29,666 bases of DNA from DATLYH01 sp035575035 (GTDB lineage Bacteria > Planctomycetota > Planctomycetia > Gemmatales > Gemmataceae): the NCBI GenBank assembly GCA_035575035.1, contig DATLYH010000330.1, forward strand, positions 1 through 29,666, read 5' to 3'. Below, piece by piece: positions 14,982 to 23,600 of this stretch. How positions within the stretch are numbered: position 1 is the first letter of the stretch; each line of letters begins with the position of its first letter. The position numbers and the translations under genes are program-made. The notes under the pieces are model-generated. The model was given only the letters and a program-made list of their open reading frames with translations. It searched no databases and was not told the origin of the DNA.

Positions 14982-17906
14982 ATGGGACGGTACTCATCCG
15001 CCACTCTTGCGCGCGGGGCGGTCGTGATCGCGGTGATTGCAATGGGGGCTCTCGGCATCGGTCTAGCCCAGACCGGCACCCCCCGCATCCAGCTGTTCGA
15101 GGGGACCGCCATCCCGGCCGGCTCCACCGGCATCCCCGACGACACCGGGACGGTGAACTTCGGCACCACCGTGGCGGGCACGCCCCGCCCCATCACCTTC
15201 ACGGTCCGGAACGCCGGCACCGCCAATCTGACCCTGTCGGGGCCGATCAACTTACCAACAGGGTTCACCCTGACGGCCGGCTTCGGCACCACGACGCTGG
15301 CCCCGAATGCAACGACGACTTTCGTTGTCGCCCTCAATCCGGCTGCACCAGGTGTCTACACAGGAATGCTGTCGTTCGGCACCAATGACCCGGTGCGGAA
15401 TCCGTTCAACGTGACGATCACCGGCTCGGCCACGGCGCCGCCCGGCCTGGCGATCATCGACAACGGCGACGCCGGCTACAGCACCGCCGGCCGATGGTTC
15501 TCCCAGCCCGACGCCGCGGGCGCCTTCGGCAAGGACTTCGATCGGCTCCCTCCTGGTGCCGGGGCCAACACCGCCAGCTGGACCTTCACCGGGCTGGCAC
15601 CTGGCTCGTATCGGGTGGCGGCCACCTGGCGGCCTGACGCCGGCGCCGCGGGCAATGCTCGCTACAGCGTCCTGGACGGCACCCGGTTGGTCGGTGAGGC
15701 CTTCGTCAACCAGGCAGTCCTCCCCGCCTCCTTCATCGACGCCGGCCAGCCGTGGCATGACCTGGGCGAGCCGTACACCATCAGCGGCACTACCCTGACG
15801 GTGCGGCTGTCCGACCAGGCCAACGGGACCGTGACGGCCGACGCCGTCCGGATCGAGCGTGTCGGCTTTATGGGGAAGGTAGTGGACAACGGTGAGAGCG
15901 CCTTCAGCACCACCGGAGCAGGGTGGGCCACCAGGCCGGGCGGGATGCAGGACCAGGTACATGTCGCCCGTTCGACTAGCGGAGCCAACACGGCGACCTG
16001 GACCTTCACCGGGCTGGCTCCCGGCCTGTACCGCGTCTCCGCCACCTGGGCGGCCCAGACCGGCAACGCCACCAACGCTCCCTATACCGTGCTCAATGGC
16101 AACATGCCCCTGACCACCATCCGGGTGAACCAGAGCCAGCCCCCCGGCACCTTCACCGACGCCGGCGTCCGCTGGCAGGACCTGGGCGGGCCTTACCCCA
16201 TTGCCGGCGGCACCCTCCGAGTACGCCTGACCGATCAGGCCAACGGCCAGGTTGTCGCCGATGCTGTCCGCATCGAGCGGGTCAGCGCCGCCCAACTGGT
16301 GTCGCTGCCCGATGCGGTGCGCTTCTTGCAGCAGGCGACCTGGGGACCGACCGACGGCCTGATCGCCTACGTCCGCAGCATCGGCTTCAACGCCTGGCTG
16401 GACGAGCAGTTCGCCCTGCCGGCCTCGGGCTATCCCACCCTGCCGCTGTTCCCCAACGATAGCGCCACCGGCTGCCCGGCCAATCCCAACGACCCGAACG
16501 CCCAGCCGATCTGTATCCGGGACAACTACACCATGTACCCGCTGCAATGCCGCTTCTTCACCAATGCCCTGTATGGTCGGGACCAGCTCCGGCAGCGGGT
16601 GGCCTTTGCGCTGCACCAGATCGTCGTTGTCTCCGGGCTGGACGTCACCCAGCCGTCGTGGATGACACCGTATCTGCAAATTTGCGATCGCCACGCCTTC
16701 GGCAACTACCGGCAGTTCCTTCAGGAGATCACGCTCAACGCGGGGATGGGGAACTACCTCGATATGGCCCTGAGCACCCGGACCCGGCCCAATGAGAACT
16801 ACGCCCGGGAGTTGCTGCAACTGTTCTCCATCGGCCTGTTCGAGTTGAACCCGGACGGCACCTTCAAGATCGACCCCAATACCGGCCAGGCGATCCCGAC
16901 CTATGACCAGACCGTGGTCGATAATTTCACCCGGGTTCTGACCGGCTGGTCGTTTGCCCCCCGGAACACGACTCGCGACCCGCCCGGCAGCACCAACTAC
17001 CTCGACCCGATGGTGGTCAACCCGAACAACCACGACTTCGCCACGCCCCGGCCGGTGCTCTTCAACAACTACCAACTGCCGACGGGGCGGAGCGGCATCG
17101 CCGGCGCCACTGCCGACCTGAACGACACGCTCGACAACGTCTACAACCATCCCAACGTCGGCCCGTTTATCAGCAAACAGTTGATCCAGCACCTGGTGAC
17201 CAGCAACCCCAGCCCGGCCTACGTGGCGCGGGTGGCGGCGGTCTTCGATGCCCACCGCACCAGCCCGCATCAGCTCCGCGAGGTGGTCCGTGCCATCCTG
17301 CTCGACCCCGAGGCCCGCGGCGATTTCAAGACCGACCCGACCTACGGCCACCTCAAGCACCCGGCCCTTTTTCTGTTGAACGTCCTCCGACCGTTCCGGC
17401 CGCTGTCGGCAAACCGGACGGCGCTGAGTGACGGCCACCTCAACCCCCAGATCACCAGTCTGGGAATGGACATCTACCGGCCGCCGTCGGTCTTCAGCTA
17501 CTATCCGCCCGACAAGGAGATTGCCCCCGGCGTGCTTGGGCCGGAGTTCGGCATCCTGAACACCTCGACCACCCTGGCACGGGCTAACCGGGCCGACAGT
17601 ATCGCCATCCCGAACAGCAGCAACACCAGCCCGATCCGAGTCCTGGTCGGAGTCAGCCGGGACGCACCGGCGGGTACGTCGATCGACCTGACCGAGTTGG
17701 TCGATCTGGCGGCGGCCGACCCGAGCGGCAATCTGCTGCTGGACAAGTTGAACATCCTTTTGATGGCCGGCTCCATGTCCAGTGAGATGCGGGCCAGCAT
17801 TCTCACGGCCATCAGCCCATCGCTGTCGGGCAACACGCCGCTGCGGCGGGCCCGAACGGCGCTTTACCTGGTCATCAGCTCGGCCCAGTTCCAGGTGCAG
17901 AGGTGA
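14982..17906 (+). CDS. DUF1800 protein with N-terminal ASH-like and two golvesin-like domains
   Basis: DUF1800 proteins are exported, functionally uncharacterised, and usually paired with DUF1501 as here. A signal peptide (residues 1-30, ending GLAQ) is followed by an ASH/HYDIN-like Ig domain (about 35-150; VNFGTTVAGTPRPITFTVRN, LSFGTNDPVRNPF). Two tandem golvesin-like beta modules come next, about 158-298 and 299-434. Each has the pattern (I/V)DNG(D/E), then NTA(S/T)WTFTGLAPG, YRV, and ADAVRIERV. The DUF1800 domain starts at AVRFLQQATWGPTDGLI and has NENYARELLQLFSIGLFELN and a C-terminal LDPEARGDFK. Length is 974 aa. The ATG at 14982 follows GAGGGGG closely. The DUF1501 gene is 90 bp downstream. 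Confidence 0.9.
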   Translation: MGRYSSATLARGAVVIAVIAMGALGIGLAQTGTPRIQLFEGTAIPAGSTGIPDDTGTVNFGTTVAGTPRPITFTVRNAGTANLTLSGPINLPTGFTLTAGFGTTTLAPNATTTFVVALNPAAPGVYTGMLSFGTNDPVRNPFNVTITGSATAPPGLAIIDNGDAGYSTAGRWFSQPDAAGAFGKDFDRLPPGAGANTASWTFTGLAPGSYRVAATWRPDAGAAGNARYSVLDGTRLVGEAFVNQAVLPASFIDAGQPWHDLGEPYTISGTTLTVRLSDQANGTVTADAVRIERVGFMGKVVDNGESAFSTTGAGWATRPGGMQDQVHVARSTSGANTATWTFTGLAPGLYRVSATWAAQTGNATNAPYTVLNGNMPLTTIRVNQSQPPGTFTDAGVRWQDLGGPYPIAGGTLRVRLTDQANGQVVADAVRIERVSAAQLVSLPDAVRFLQQATWGPTDGLIAYVRSIGFNAWLDEQFALPASGYPTLPLFPNDSATGCPANPNDPNAQPICIRDNYTMYPLQCRFFTNALYGRDQLRQRVAFALHQIVVVSGLDVTQPSWMTPYLQICDRHAFGNYRQFLQEITLNAGMGNYLDMALSTRTRPNENYARELLQLFSIGLFELNPDGTFKIDPNTGQAIPTYDQTVVDNFTRVLTGWSFAPRNTTRDPPGSTNYLDPMVVNPNNHDFATPRPVLFNNYQLPTGRSGIAGATADLNDTLDNVYNHPNVGPFISKQLIQHLVTSNPSPAYVARVAAVFDAHRTSPHQLREVVRAILLDPEARGDFKTDPTYGHLKHPALFLLNVLRPFRPLSANRTALSDGHLNPQITSLGMDIYRPPSVFSYYPPDKEIAPGVLGPEFGILNTSTTLARANRADSIAIPNSSNTSPIRVLVGVSRDAPAGTSIDLTELVDLAAADPSGNLLLDKLNILLMAGSMSSEMRASILTAISPSLSGNTPLRRARTALYLVISSAQFQVQR

Positions 17907-17937
17907 ACCGAGGGAGAGGGACGTAGGCTAGCGAACG

Positions 17938-17969
17938 GGCGAGCGGCCGGTGTGAGCCGGCCGCTCGCC
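17938..17969. repeat. Perfect 13-bp hairpin repeat between the DUF1800 and DUF1501 genes
   Basis: GGCGAGCGGCCGG (17938-17950) and CCGGCCGCTCGCC (17957-17969) pair perfectly around the loop TGTGAG. It shares its core (GCGAGCGGCC...GTGAGC...GGCCG) with the tandem array at 20516-20647, suggesting one repeat family. It lies 31 bp after the DUF1800 stop and just before the DUF1501 ribosome binding site. Confidence 0.8.
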
Positions 17970-17996
17970 AGGAACCGATCAGCGGGAGATCGACCG

Positions 17997-19529
17997 ATGA
18001 ACCTGACGCGCAGACAGTTCCTTCGTAAGGTGGGCTTCACCACGAGCAGTGCGGCCTTGGTGGGTTTCATTGAAAGCCTGACGATGACCAATGCCCTGGC
18101 GCAGACCGGGGGCCAGTACAAGGCGCTGGTCTGCGTCTTTTTGAACGGCGGCAACGACAGCAACAACACGATCATTCCCCTGGGGAGCGGCTCGGCCCCG
18201 GTCGGCGGCTATACCGCTTACGCCAACGAGCGGGCTTCCTCGGGCCTGGCCATCCCCCAGGCCAACCTGCTGCCGATCTCGCCGGCTAGCTTCGGCACCG
18301 ACTCGTTCGGGCTGCACCCCGCCTTCGCCGACTTCACGCTCGGCAGTCCGGCCGTGAACATGGCGGGGCTGGCGACCCTCTTCAATCAGGGGCGGGCGGC
18401 CGTGGTTTGCAACGTCGGCCCGCTGATCCGGCCGTTTTTCAACCCGGCCAATCCCTCGCAGACGCCGCGGCAGCTTTACCAGAACGGCACCATCCCCCGG
18501 CCGCAGCAGCTCTTCTCCCACTCCGACCAGATCAGCCAGTGGCAGACCTCGATCTCGAATACCAACAGCGGCACCGGCTGGGGCGGCCGGGCCGCCGACC
18601 GCACCATCCTGCTCAACGCCACCACCAGCGACCCGCAGGGGACCCGCTTCCCGATGATCACCTCGGTCGCCGGCGCCCAGGTCTACACCATCGGCGTGAC
18701 CACCCAGCCGCTGGCCATCCCGCCGGCACCGACGACGCTGGATGCGGCGCTGGTGCTCAACGGCTACGGCACCAGCGCGGCCGAGACCGCCCGCCGCAAT
18801 GCCTTTGACTACCTCCGCAGCATCGACCAGGGAAACGTGCTGGTGAAGGCGGCCCAGCGGCTGACCGACCAGGCCCTGGCGGTGGATGCTGCCCTGAACG
18901 TCAACCCGACCATCACCACGCCGTTCCCCAACACCGGCCTGGGCAACCAGATGCTGCAAATCGCCCGGGTGATCAAAGCCAACCTGACCCAGCCGGCCCT
19001 GGGCCTGAACCGGCAGATCTTCCTCTGCCAGCTCGGCGGTTTCGACACGCACCAGAACCAACTCCCCGGCCAAACCAATCTCTTCACCCAGCTGAACCAG
19101 GCCATCGGCGCCTTCTACCACTGGCTGAAGAACAACAACGACCCGGCGGTGGGCGACATCTCGTCGCGGGTGACCATCTTCACCCTGTCCGACTTCTCAC
19201 GAACCTTCAACCCGTCCGGCTCGGGGTCGATTGTGGGGACGGACCACGCCTGGGGGAGCCATCAGTTCGTTGTGGGCGGGGCGGTACAGGGGCGGGAGTT
19301 CTACGGCATCCCGCTGCCGACCAGCCGGGGAGGCAATGGGACGGTCTTCCCAACCCTAACGCGCGGCAATGCTTACGACACCGACACCCGCGGCCGGTGG
19401 ATCCCGACGGTAGCGGTGGACCAGTTCGGCGCCACCCTGGCCACCTGGTACGGGGTAGCGCCGGCCGACCTGCCCTACGTCTTCCCCAACATCGGCCAGT
19501 TCTCGCCGACCACCCTGGGGTTCATCTGA
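17997..19529 (+). CDS. Tat-exported DUF1501 protein
   Basis: DUF1501 proteins are exported, distantly sulfatase/phosphatase-like in fold, and typically encoded beside DUF1800. The ATG at 17997 has GGGAG 8 nt upstream and is followed at once by the twin-arginine signal LTRRQFLRKVGF. A longer GTG frame from 17952 begins inside the hairpin repeat and was rejected. Typical segments are YKALVCVFLNGGNDSNNTII near the N-terminus, GLHPAFADF, GLNRQIFLCQLGGFDTHQNQ, and VTIFTLSDFSRTFNPSGS followed by GTDHAWGSHQFVVGG. Length is 510 aa. The two-gene cassette with DUF1800 suggests a joint envelope role, which remains undefined. Confidence 0.92.
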   Translation: MNLTRRQFLRKVGFTTSSAALVGFIESLTMTNALAQTGGQYKALVCVFLNGGNDSNNTIIPLGSGSAPVGGYTAYANERASSGLAIPQANLLPISPASFGTDSFGLHPAFADFTLGSPAVNMAGLATLFNQGRAAVVCNVGPLIRPFFNPANPSQTPRQLYQNGTIPRPQQLFSHSDQISQWQTSISNTNSGTGWGGRAADRTILLNATTSDPQGTRFPMITSVAGAQVYTIGVTTQPLAIPPAPTTLDAALVLNGYGTSAAETARRNAFDYLRSIDQGNVLVKAAQRLTDQALAVDAALNVNPTITTPFPNTGLGNQMLQIARVIKANLTQPALGLNRQIFLCQLGGFDTHQNQLPGQTNLFTQLNQAIGAFYHWLKNNNDPAVGDISSRVTIFTLSDFSRTFNPSGSGSIVGTDHAWGSHQFVVGGAVQGREFYGIPLPTSRGGNGTVFPTLTRGNAYDTDTRGRWIPTVAVDQFGATLATWYGVAPADLPYVFPNIGQFSPTTLGFI

Positions 19530-19570
19530 TCGGCGGGGGAGCGGCAAGGGGGACCGGGTCCAGGTGCACG

Positions 19571-19590
19571 AATGTTCCGCGCGGAACATT
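19571..19590. promoter_or_regulatory. Perfect 20-bp palindrome resembling a parS site
   Basis: The site is a perfect palindrome with core TGTTCCGCGCGGAACA and AA/TT-type flanks. It differs from the common ParB site TGTTCCACGTGGAACA only at the two symmetric central positions. It lies 41 bp after the DUF1501 stop. A transcription factor operator is an alternative. No parA/parB is in the window. Confidence 0.45.
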
Positions 19591-19598
19591 GATCGGCT

Positions 19599-19656
19599 TC
19601 CGAGCCCGGAGCGTCAGCGACGGGTATTATCCGAGCCCGGAGCGTTAGCGACGGGT
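19599..19656. repeat. Two 27-bp direct repeats (GAGCCCGGAGCG family)
   Basis: TCCGAGCCCGGAGCGTCAGC... (19599-19625) recurs at 19630-19656 with a single C/T difference, separated by 4 bp. Each unit contains CCCG...CGGG arms and could form a weak hairpin. They lie just upstream of the LRR lipoprotein gene. Confidence 0.85.
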
Positions 19657-19682
19657 GACAAAAAGTCCTTTGATCTGGCACT

Positions 19683-20483
19683 ATGCAACGAGTCGCATTG
19701 CTTCTGCTTATCCTTTTGCCCATCGGCTGCGGCCGGTCTCCCTCTCCCCCTGGAGAAGGCGGGGTGCCGGCGCCGCCCGAGCCGGCGGCGGTCGAACGGC
19801 CGGTTGCGCCGCCGCGAGACCCCGTGGCCGTCCTGCGCGGGCTGGGGGCGGCTATCGAAACGGATGATGCGCGGCCCGGTCGGCCGGTCGTCACGGTGGA
19901 CCTCGCCCATCGTTCCGTGGTGGATGACGAACTGGCCCACCTGAAAGGCTTCACCGCCCTGGAGTCGTTGAACCTCTACGGCACCCAGGTGACCGATCGG
20001 GGCCTGGAGCACCTCAAGGGATTGATCGGCCTGCGCCGTCTCGACCTCGGCGAAACCCTGGTGACCGCCGCCGGCCTGGTCCACCTGGAGGGATTGACCG
20101 GCCTGCAAATGCTGGGATTGGCCCGCATCCCGGTGGGCAACGAAGGGCTAAGCCACCTGAAGGGGTTGATCAACCTGCAAACACTCAACCTGCACGCCGC
20201 AGCCATCGGTGATGAGGGCCTGGCATACCTTGGCGGCCTGACCGAGCTTCGGGAGCTGCGCATCGACGACAACGGCATCGGCGACGCCGGCCTGGTCCAC
20301 CTCCGGGGGCTGCCGCGGCTGGAGACGCTGTACTTGCAGAACACCCGGGTCACCGGGGCCGGGTTGGTTCATCTCAAGGAGCTGCCACGGCTCCGCCGGC
20401 TCTTCCTGGGTGACACGCCCGTCACGGACGCGGCGATCGACGACCTGCGGCAGGCCCGGCCGGAACTGAAGGTCGAGCGCTGA
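19683..20483 (+). CDS. Leucine-rich-repeat lipoprotein
   Basis: The N-terminus MQRVALLLLILLPIGC ends in a lipobox with Cys16, so the mature protein is probably membrane-anchored. A Pro/Gly/Ala linker follows (SPSPPGEGG..., about 17-60). Seven or so leucine-rich repeats of about 24 residues then run to the end, with the form HLKGLxxLxxLxLxxTxVTDxGL (for example ALESLNLYGTQVTDRGLEHL and RLETLYLQNTRVTGAGLVHL). This is the cysteine-free LRR subtype common in planctomycetes. Length is 266 aa. The ribosome binding site is poor. The linker DNA (CCCTCTCCCCCTGGAGAAGG) may be a remnant of an SPQGER-type repeat. A protein-binding role is likely; the partner is unknown. Confidence 0.88.
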   Translation: MQRVALLLLILLPIGCGRSPSPPGEGGVPAPPEPAAVERPVAPPRDPVAVLRGLGAAIETDDARPGRPVVTVDLAHRSVVDDELAHLKGFTALESLNLYGTQVTDRGLEHLKGLIGLRRLDLGETLVTAAGLVHLEGLTGLQMLGLARIPVGNEGLSHLKGLINLQTLNLHAAAIGDEGLAYLGGLTELRELRIDDNGIGDAGLVHLRGLPRLETLYLQNTRVTGAGLVHLKELPRLRRLFLGDTPVTDAAIDDLRQARPELKVER

Positions 20484-20515
20484 ATTACTGAATATCCGGG
20501 GTGACCTGGTGACAA

Positions 20516-20647
20516 GGTGACCCGCGAGCGGCCCGCGTAAGCTGGCCGGTGTACCCCCGGTGACCCGCGAGCGGCCCGCGTGAGCTGGCCGGTGTACTCC
20601 CCGGTGACCCGCGAGCGGCCCGCGTGAGCGGGCCGGTGTACTCCTCC
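20516..20647. repeat. Three tandem 43-45-bp palindromic repeats
   Basis: Units at 20516-20558, 20559-20602 and 20603-20647 each begin GGTGACCCGCGAGCGGCC and end near GCCGGTGTACYCC. Differences are few (for example GTAAGCT, GTGAGCT, GTGAGCG). The third copy has a perfect GGCCCGC / GCGGGCC hairpin with loop GTGA. The array occupies the gap between the LRR gene and the large pseudopilin-like gene and overlaps the latter's upstream reading frame. Confidence 0.9.
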
Positions 20648-20671
20648 CTGAAGAGGCGACCGCAGATTCCC

Positions 20672-23600
20672 ATGTTCCGATCCCGACCTATCCCGGTGGC
20701 CGAGCCGCGGCGGGGGATGATTCTCCTTGTCGTCCTGCTGATGCTGCTGCTTTTCGCCATCCTGGGATTGTCGCTGGTCTTTTACGCCGACGCCGAGGCC
20801 ACCGCCGCCCGGGCATACCGCGACGCCCAGGCGAAGGGGACGGCCGACATCGACCCCGAGGCGCTTTTGGCCTATTTCCTGGGCCAGCTGATCTACGACG
20901 TACCGGACGATGAGCGCGGCGTCTGGTCCGGGCTGCGCGGCCACAGCCTGGCCCGGAACATGTTCGGCCTGAACTACGAGCTGGCGCCCGACGGCACCCT
21001 GAGGCTGCGGAACAACGACGTGCCGTTCAACGGTGTCGGCCGGCTGAGTTTGCCCTCGCCGTTCCCGGGCCGCGATGACCAGGACTTGATCAACTACACC
21101 TACCATCCGGCCGACGGCTTCCTGCGCGACCCGGAGCGGCTCAACTGGATCAACAACCAGCCGGCCCGCACCGGCCTCGGTCAGCCGCGCGGCCCCTTCG
21201 CCGGCGGCGTCAACGCCCCGTACACTTACCCCGATCTGAATAACCTCTTCCTCGCCGCCCTGAAGGCCGACGGTACGCTGCTCCTTCCTTCCTTCCACCG
21301 GCCGTGGCTCTTCGGCACCCTCCGCCCGACCAATCCCAACTGGACTAATTCGGAGGGGAAGTATCTGATCCTCCGGCCGCGGCCGATTGACATGGGACCG
21401 GGCTTTCCCTACCCGGAGGACGAGGGGGGCGATGTCAAGAACCTGATCGGCGCCCCCGGCGGCAACGATAGTATCTGGATCGACCTGGACGCCCCGGTCT
21501 GCCGGGCGCCCGATGGCCGCAAGTACAAGCCGTTGTTCGCCGCGTTGATCCTGGACCTGGACAACCGGGTCAACCTGAATGTCCACGGCAACCTGCGCGG
21601 GCCCGGCTTCGCCGGGCATGCGTCGAACCAGGGATGGGGCCCCTGGGAGGTGAACCTGGGCCGGGTCCTGACCAACACGCCGGCGGAATGGCCGCACCTG
21701 CTGGCCGGCAGGGGCCTCGGCGGCCGCTACGGCCTGAGCACGCAGCCGCACTCGCCGCTGCCGAATAACACCTTCGTCTTCCCCGGCCAGCCGCGGTTCT
21801 ACGCCCCTGTGGATTTCGACGGCGCCCAGGCCGGCGGGGCGCCGTCCAGTCAGCTTTCCTTACCGGGGGCGCTGCCTGCCTTGCCCTGTGATTGTTTCCC
21901 GGCCGCGGTGAGCGGCTACGGCAACGGCTCGGCCGGCGAGGGCCAAGGCCATCCCGCGCTGTACAACCCGATCCGGCCAATGCCTCCGGACCGCCTGCTG
22001 TCCCTGGCCAACATGGAGGCGCTGCTCCGTTATCGGGATACCGGCTCGCAGGCGTTCGCCGCCGACCTGTTCCGCCTGTGCCCCCATACGTTCACCGACC
22101 GCTCCGACCCGGAGGGTGCGGCCAAGCGGCGCCGTCTGGTGACGCTGCGCAGTTTTGACGTGGACCGGCCGGGCATCACTCCCTGGTTCTGGCCGAGCGG
22201 TCCTGCCCTCTACAACCGTCTGCCGCCGCCCTGGCCGCTGCCGCAACTCTCGCCGCACCCCTCGGCCGGCTTCCCACCCCGGCCGTCTGGACCGCCCAAC
22301 CATCCGGACAGCGAATGGGGTCCCGACGGCCGCGCCGCGGCCTGGCTGACGGCGTTGCGACGGCTCGACCTGAATCGCCCGCTCCCTGCCTATCCCCTAG
22401 GGCCCGATGGCCGGATCGCCGACCCGACCGGCTTCGCCGTCGCGCAGACGGCCCGGCAACAACTGGCGGCTGACATCCTGGAGCGGCTCCGACGGCTGAC
22501 CGGCACCGGCCAACCCGCGCCGCCCGGAATGCCCGGTTATGAGCCGGCGCGCTGGAACGCCCTCCGCTGGCTGGCCCAGCTGGCGGTCAACATCGTCGAT
22601 TTCATCGACCCCGACGACTGCATGACGCCGTTCAACTGGGCCGGGGGCGAATGGGTCTACGGCACCGAGCTGCCGCGCGTGCTGTTGAACGAGGCCTACG
22701 CCGAGTATGCCAACGCCCCCGGCGATCCCGGTTTGACCGACCCAGGCTCGCCCCATGCAACGCTGCTCAAGTGCAACATCTGGGTCGAGCTGTACAACCC
22801 CTTCCGACACGACGAGCCGGTGACCGCGCCCTGGCGCAACGGTGCGGCCTGGCTGGCAATGCCTCCCACCGGGCCGGGAATGAACAACGGCTACGCGGTG
22901 TATCGCCTGGTCATCGCCCGGCTCAGCCCCTATGCCCTGGATCCGCTGCGGGCCCCGGAGAACGTGCGCGGCGAACTTTATCCGCCCGGCACCGGCTCGG
23001 TCCTGAGCGTGGTGGATCGGTTTGAGCCTGTCGCCCCGCCGGCGCCGGTGGTCGATACGCGCGTCATCCTGCCGGCCGACGCCGCTTATGATTTCGGTTT
23101 CTTCGGTCCGGAAGCCGGCAACCGGGGCTTCTATGTCCTCGGCCCGCAGCTGGGCCCTGGTGAGCACAGTCCGTTCCTGCCCACCCCGGATGGCCAGCCG
23201 CTCGAGACGCTGCGGCGGCCGGAGATGAGCTTCGTCATTCCCGCCGCCAACCCGATGAGACAGCTGCTGCCCCGGCCGACCCTGTTGCTGCAACGATTGG
23301 CCTGCCCCTACCTGCCGCCTGGCCCGCACAATCCCTATGTCACGGTTGATTTCATGGCCAACGTGGAAGCCCACTATGCGGCCGAGGTCAGCGCGGCCGT
23401 TCCGGATGGACCGGGGCCGGCGCCGCTGCCGGTGGAGGCGCGCTTCTCGGTCGGCCGGAAGCAGCCCTACGCGGGCCACGAGACCCAGCTACGGCGACAG
23501 TGGCCGCAGCCCCCGCTGCCAGGACAGCCCCAGCACACCTTCTTCCAGCACAACACCGACCCGGAGACGACCGGCCCCAACTGGCGCCGCCGGCCCGCCG

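Noticed and set aside
17952..17996. GTG start giving a 525-aa DUF1501 protein
   Set aside because: It lies inside the hairpin repeat and has no ribosome binding site. The ATG at 17997 has GGGAG and begins the Tat signal directly.
20516..20647. CRISPR array
   Set aside because: The units are directly adjacent with no spacers between them.
20624..20671. Upstream start for the pseudopilin-like protein
   Set aside because: The first 16 residues would be encoded partly by the third tandem repeat, and they place the leader further from the hydrophobic helix. It cannot be fully excluded.
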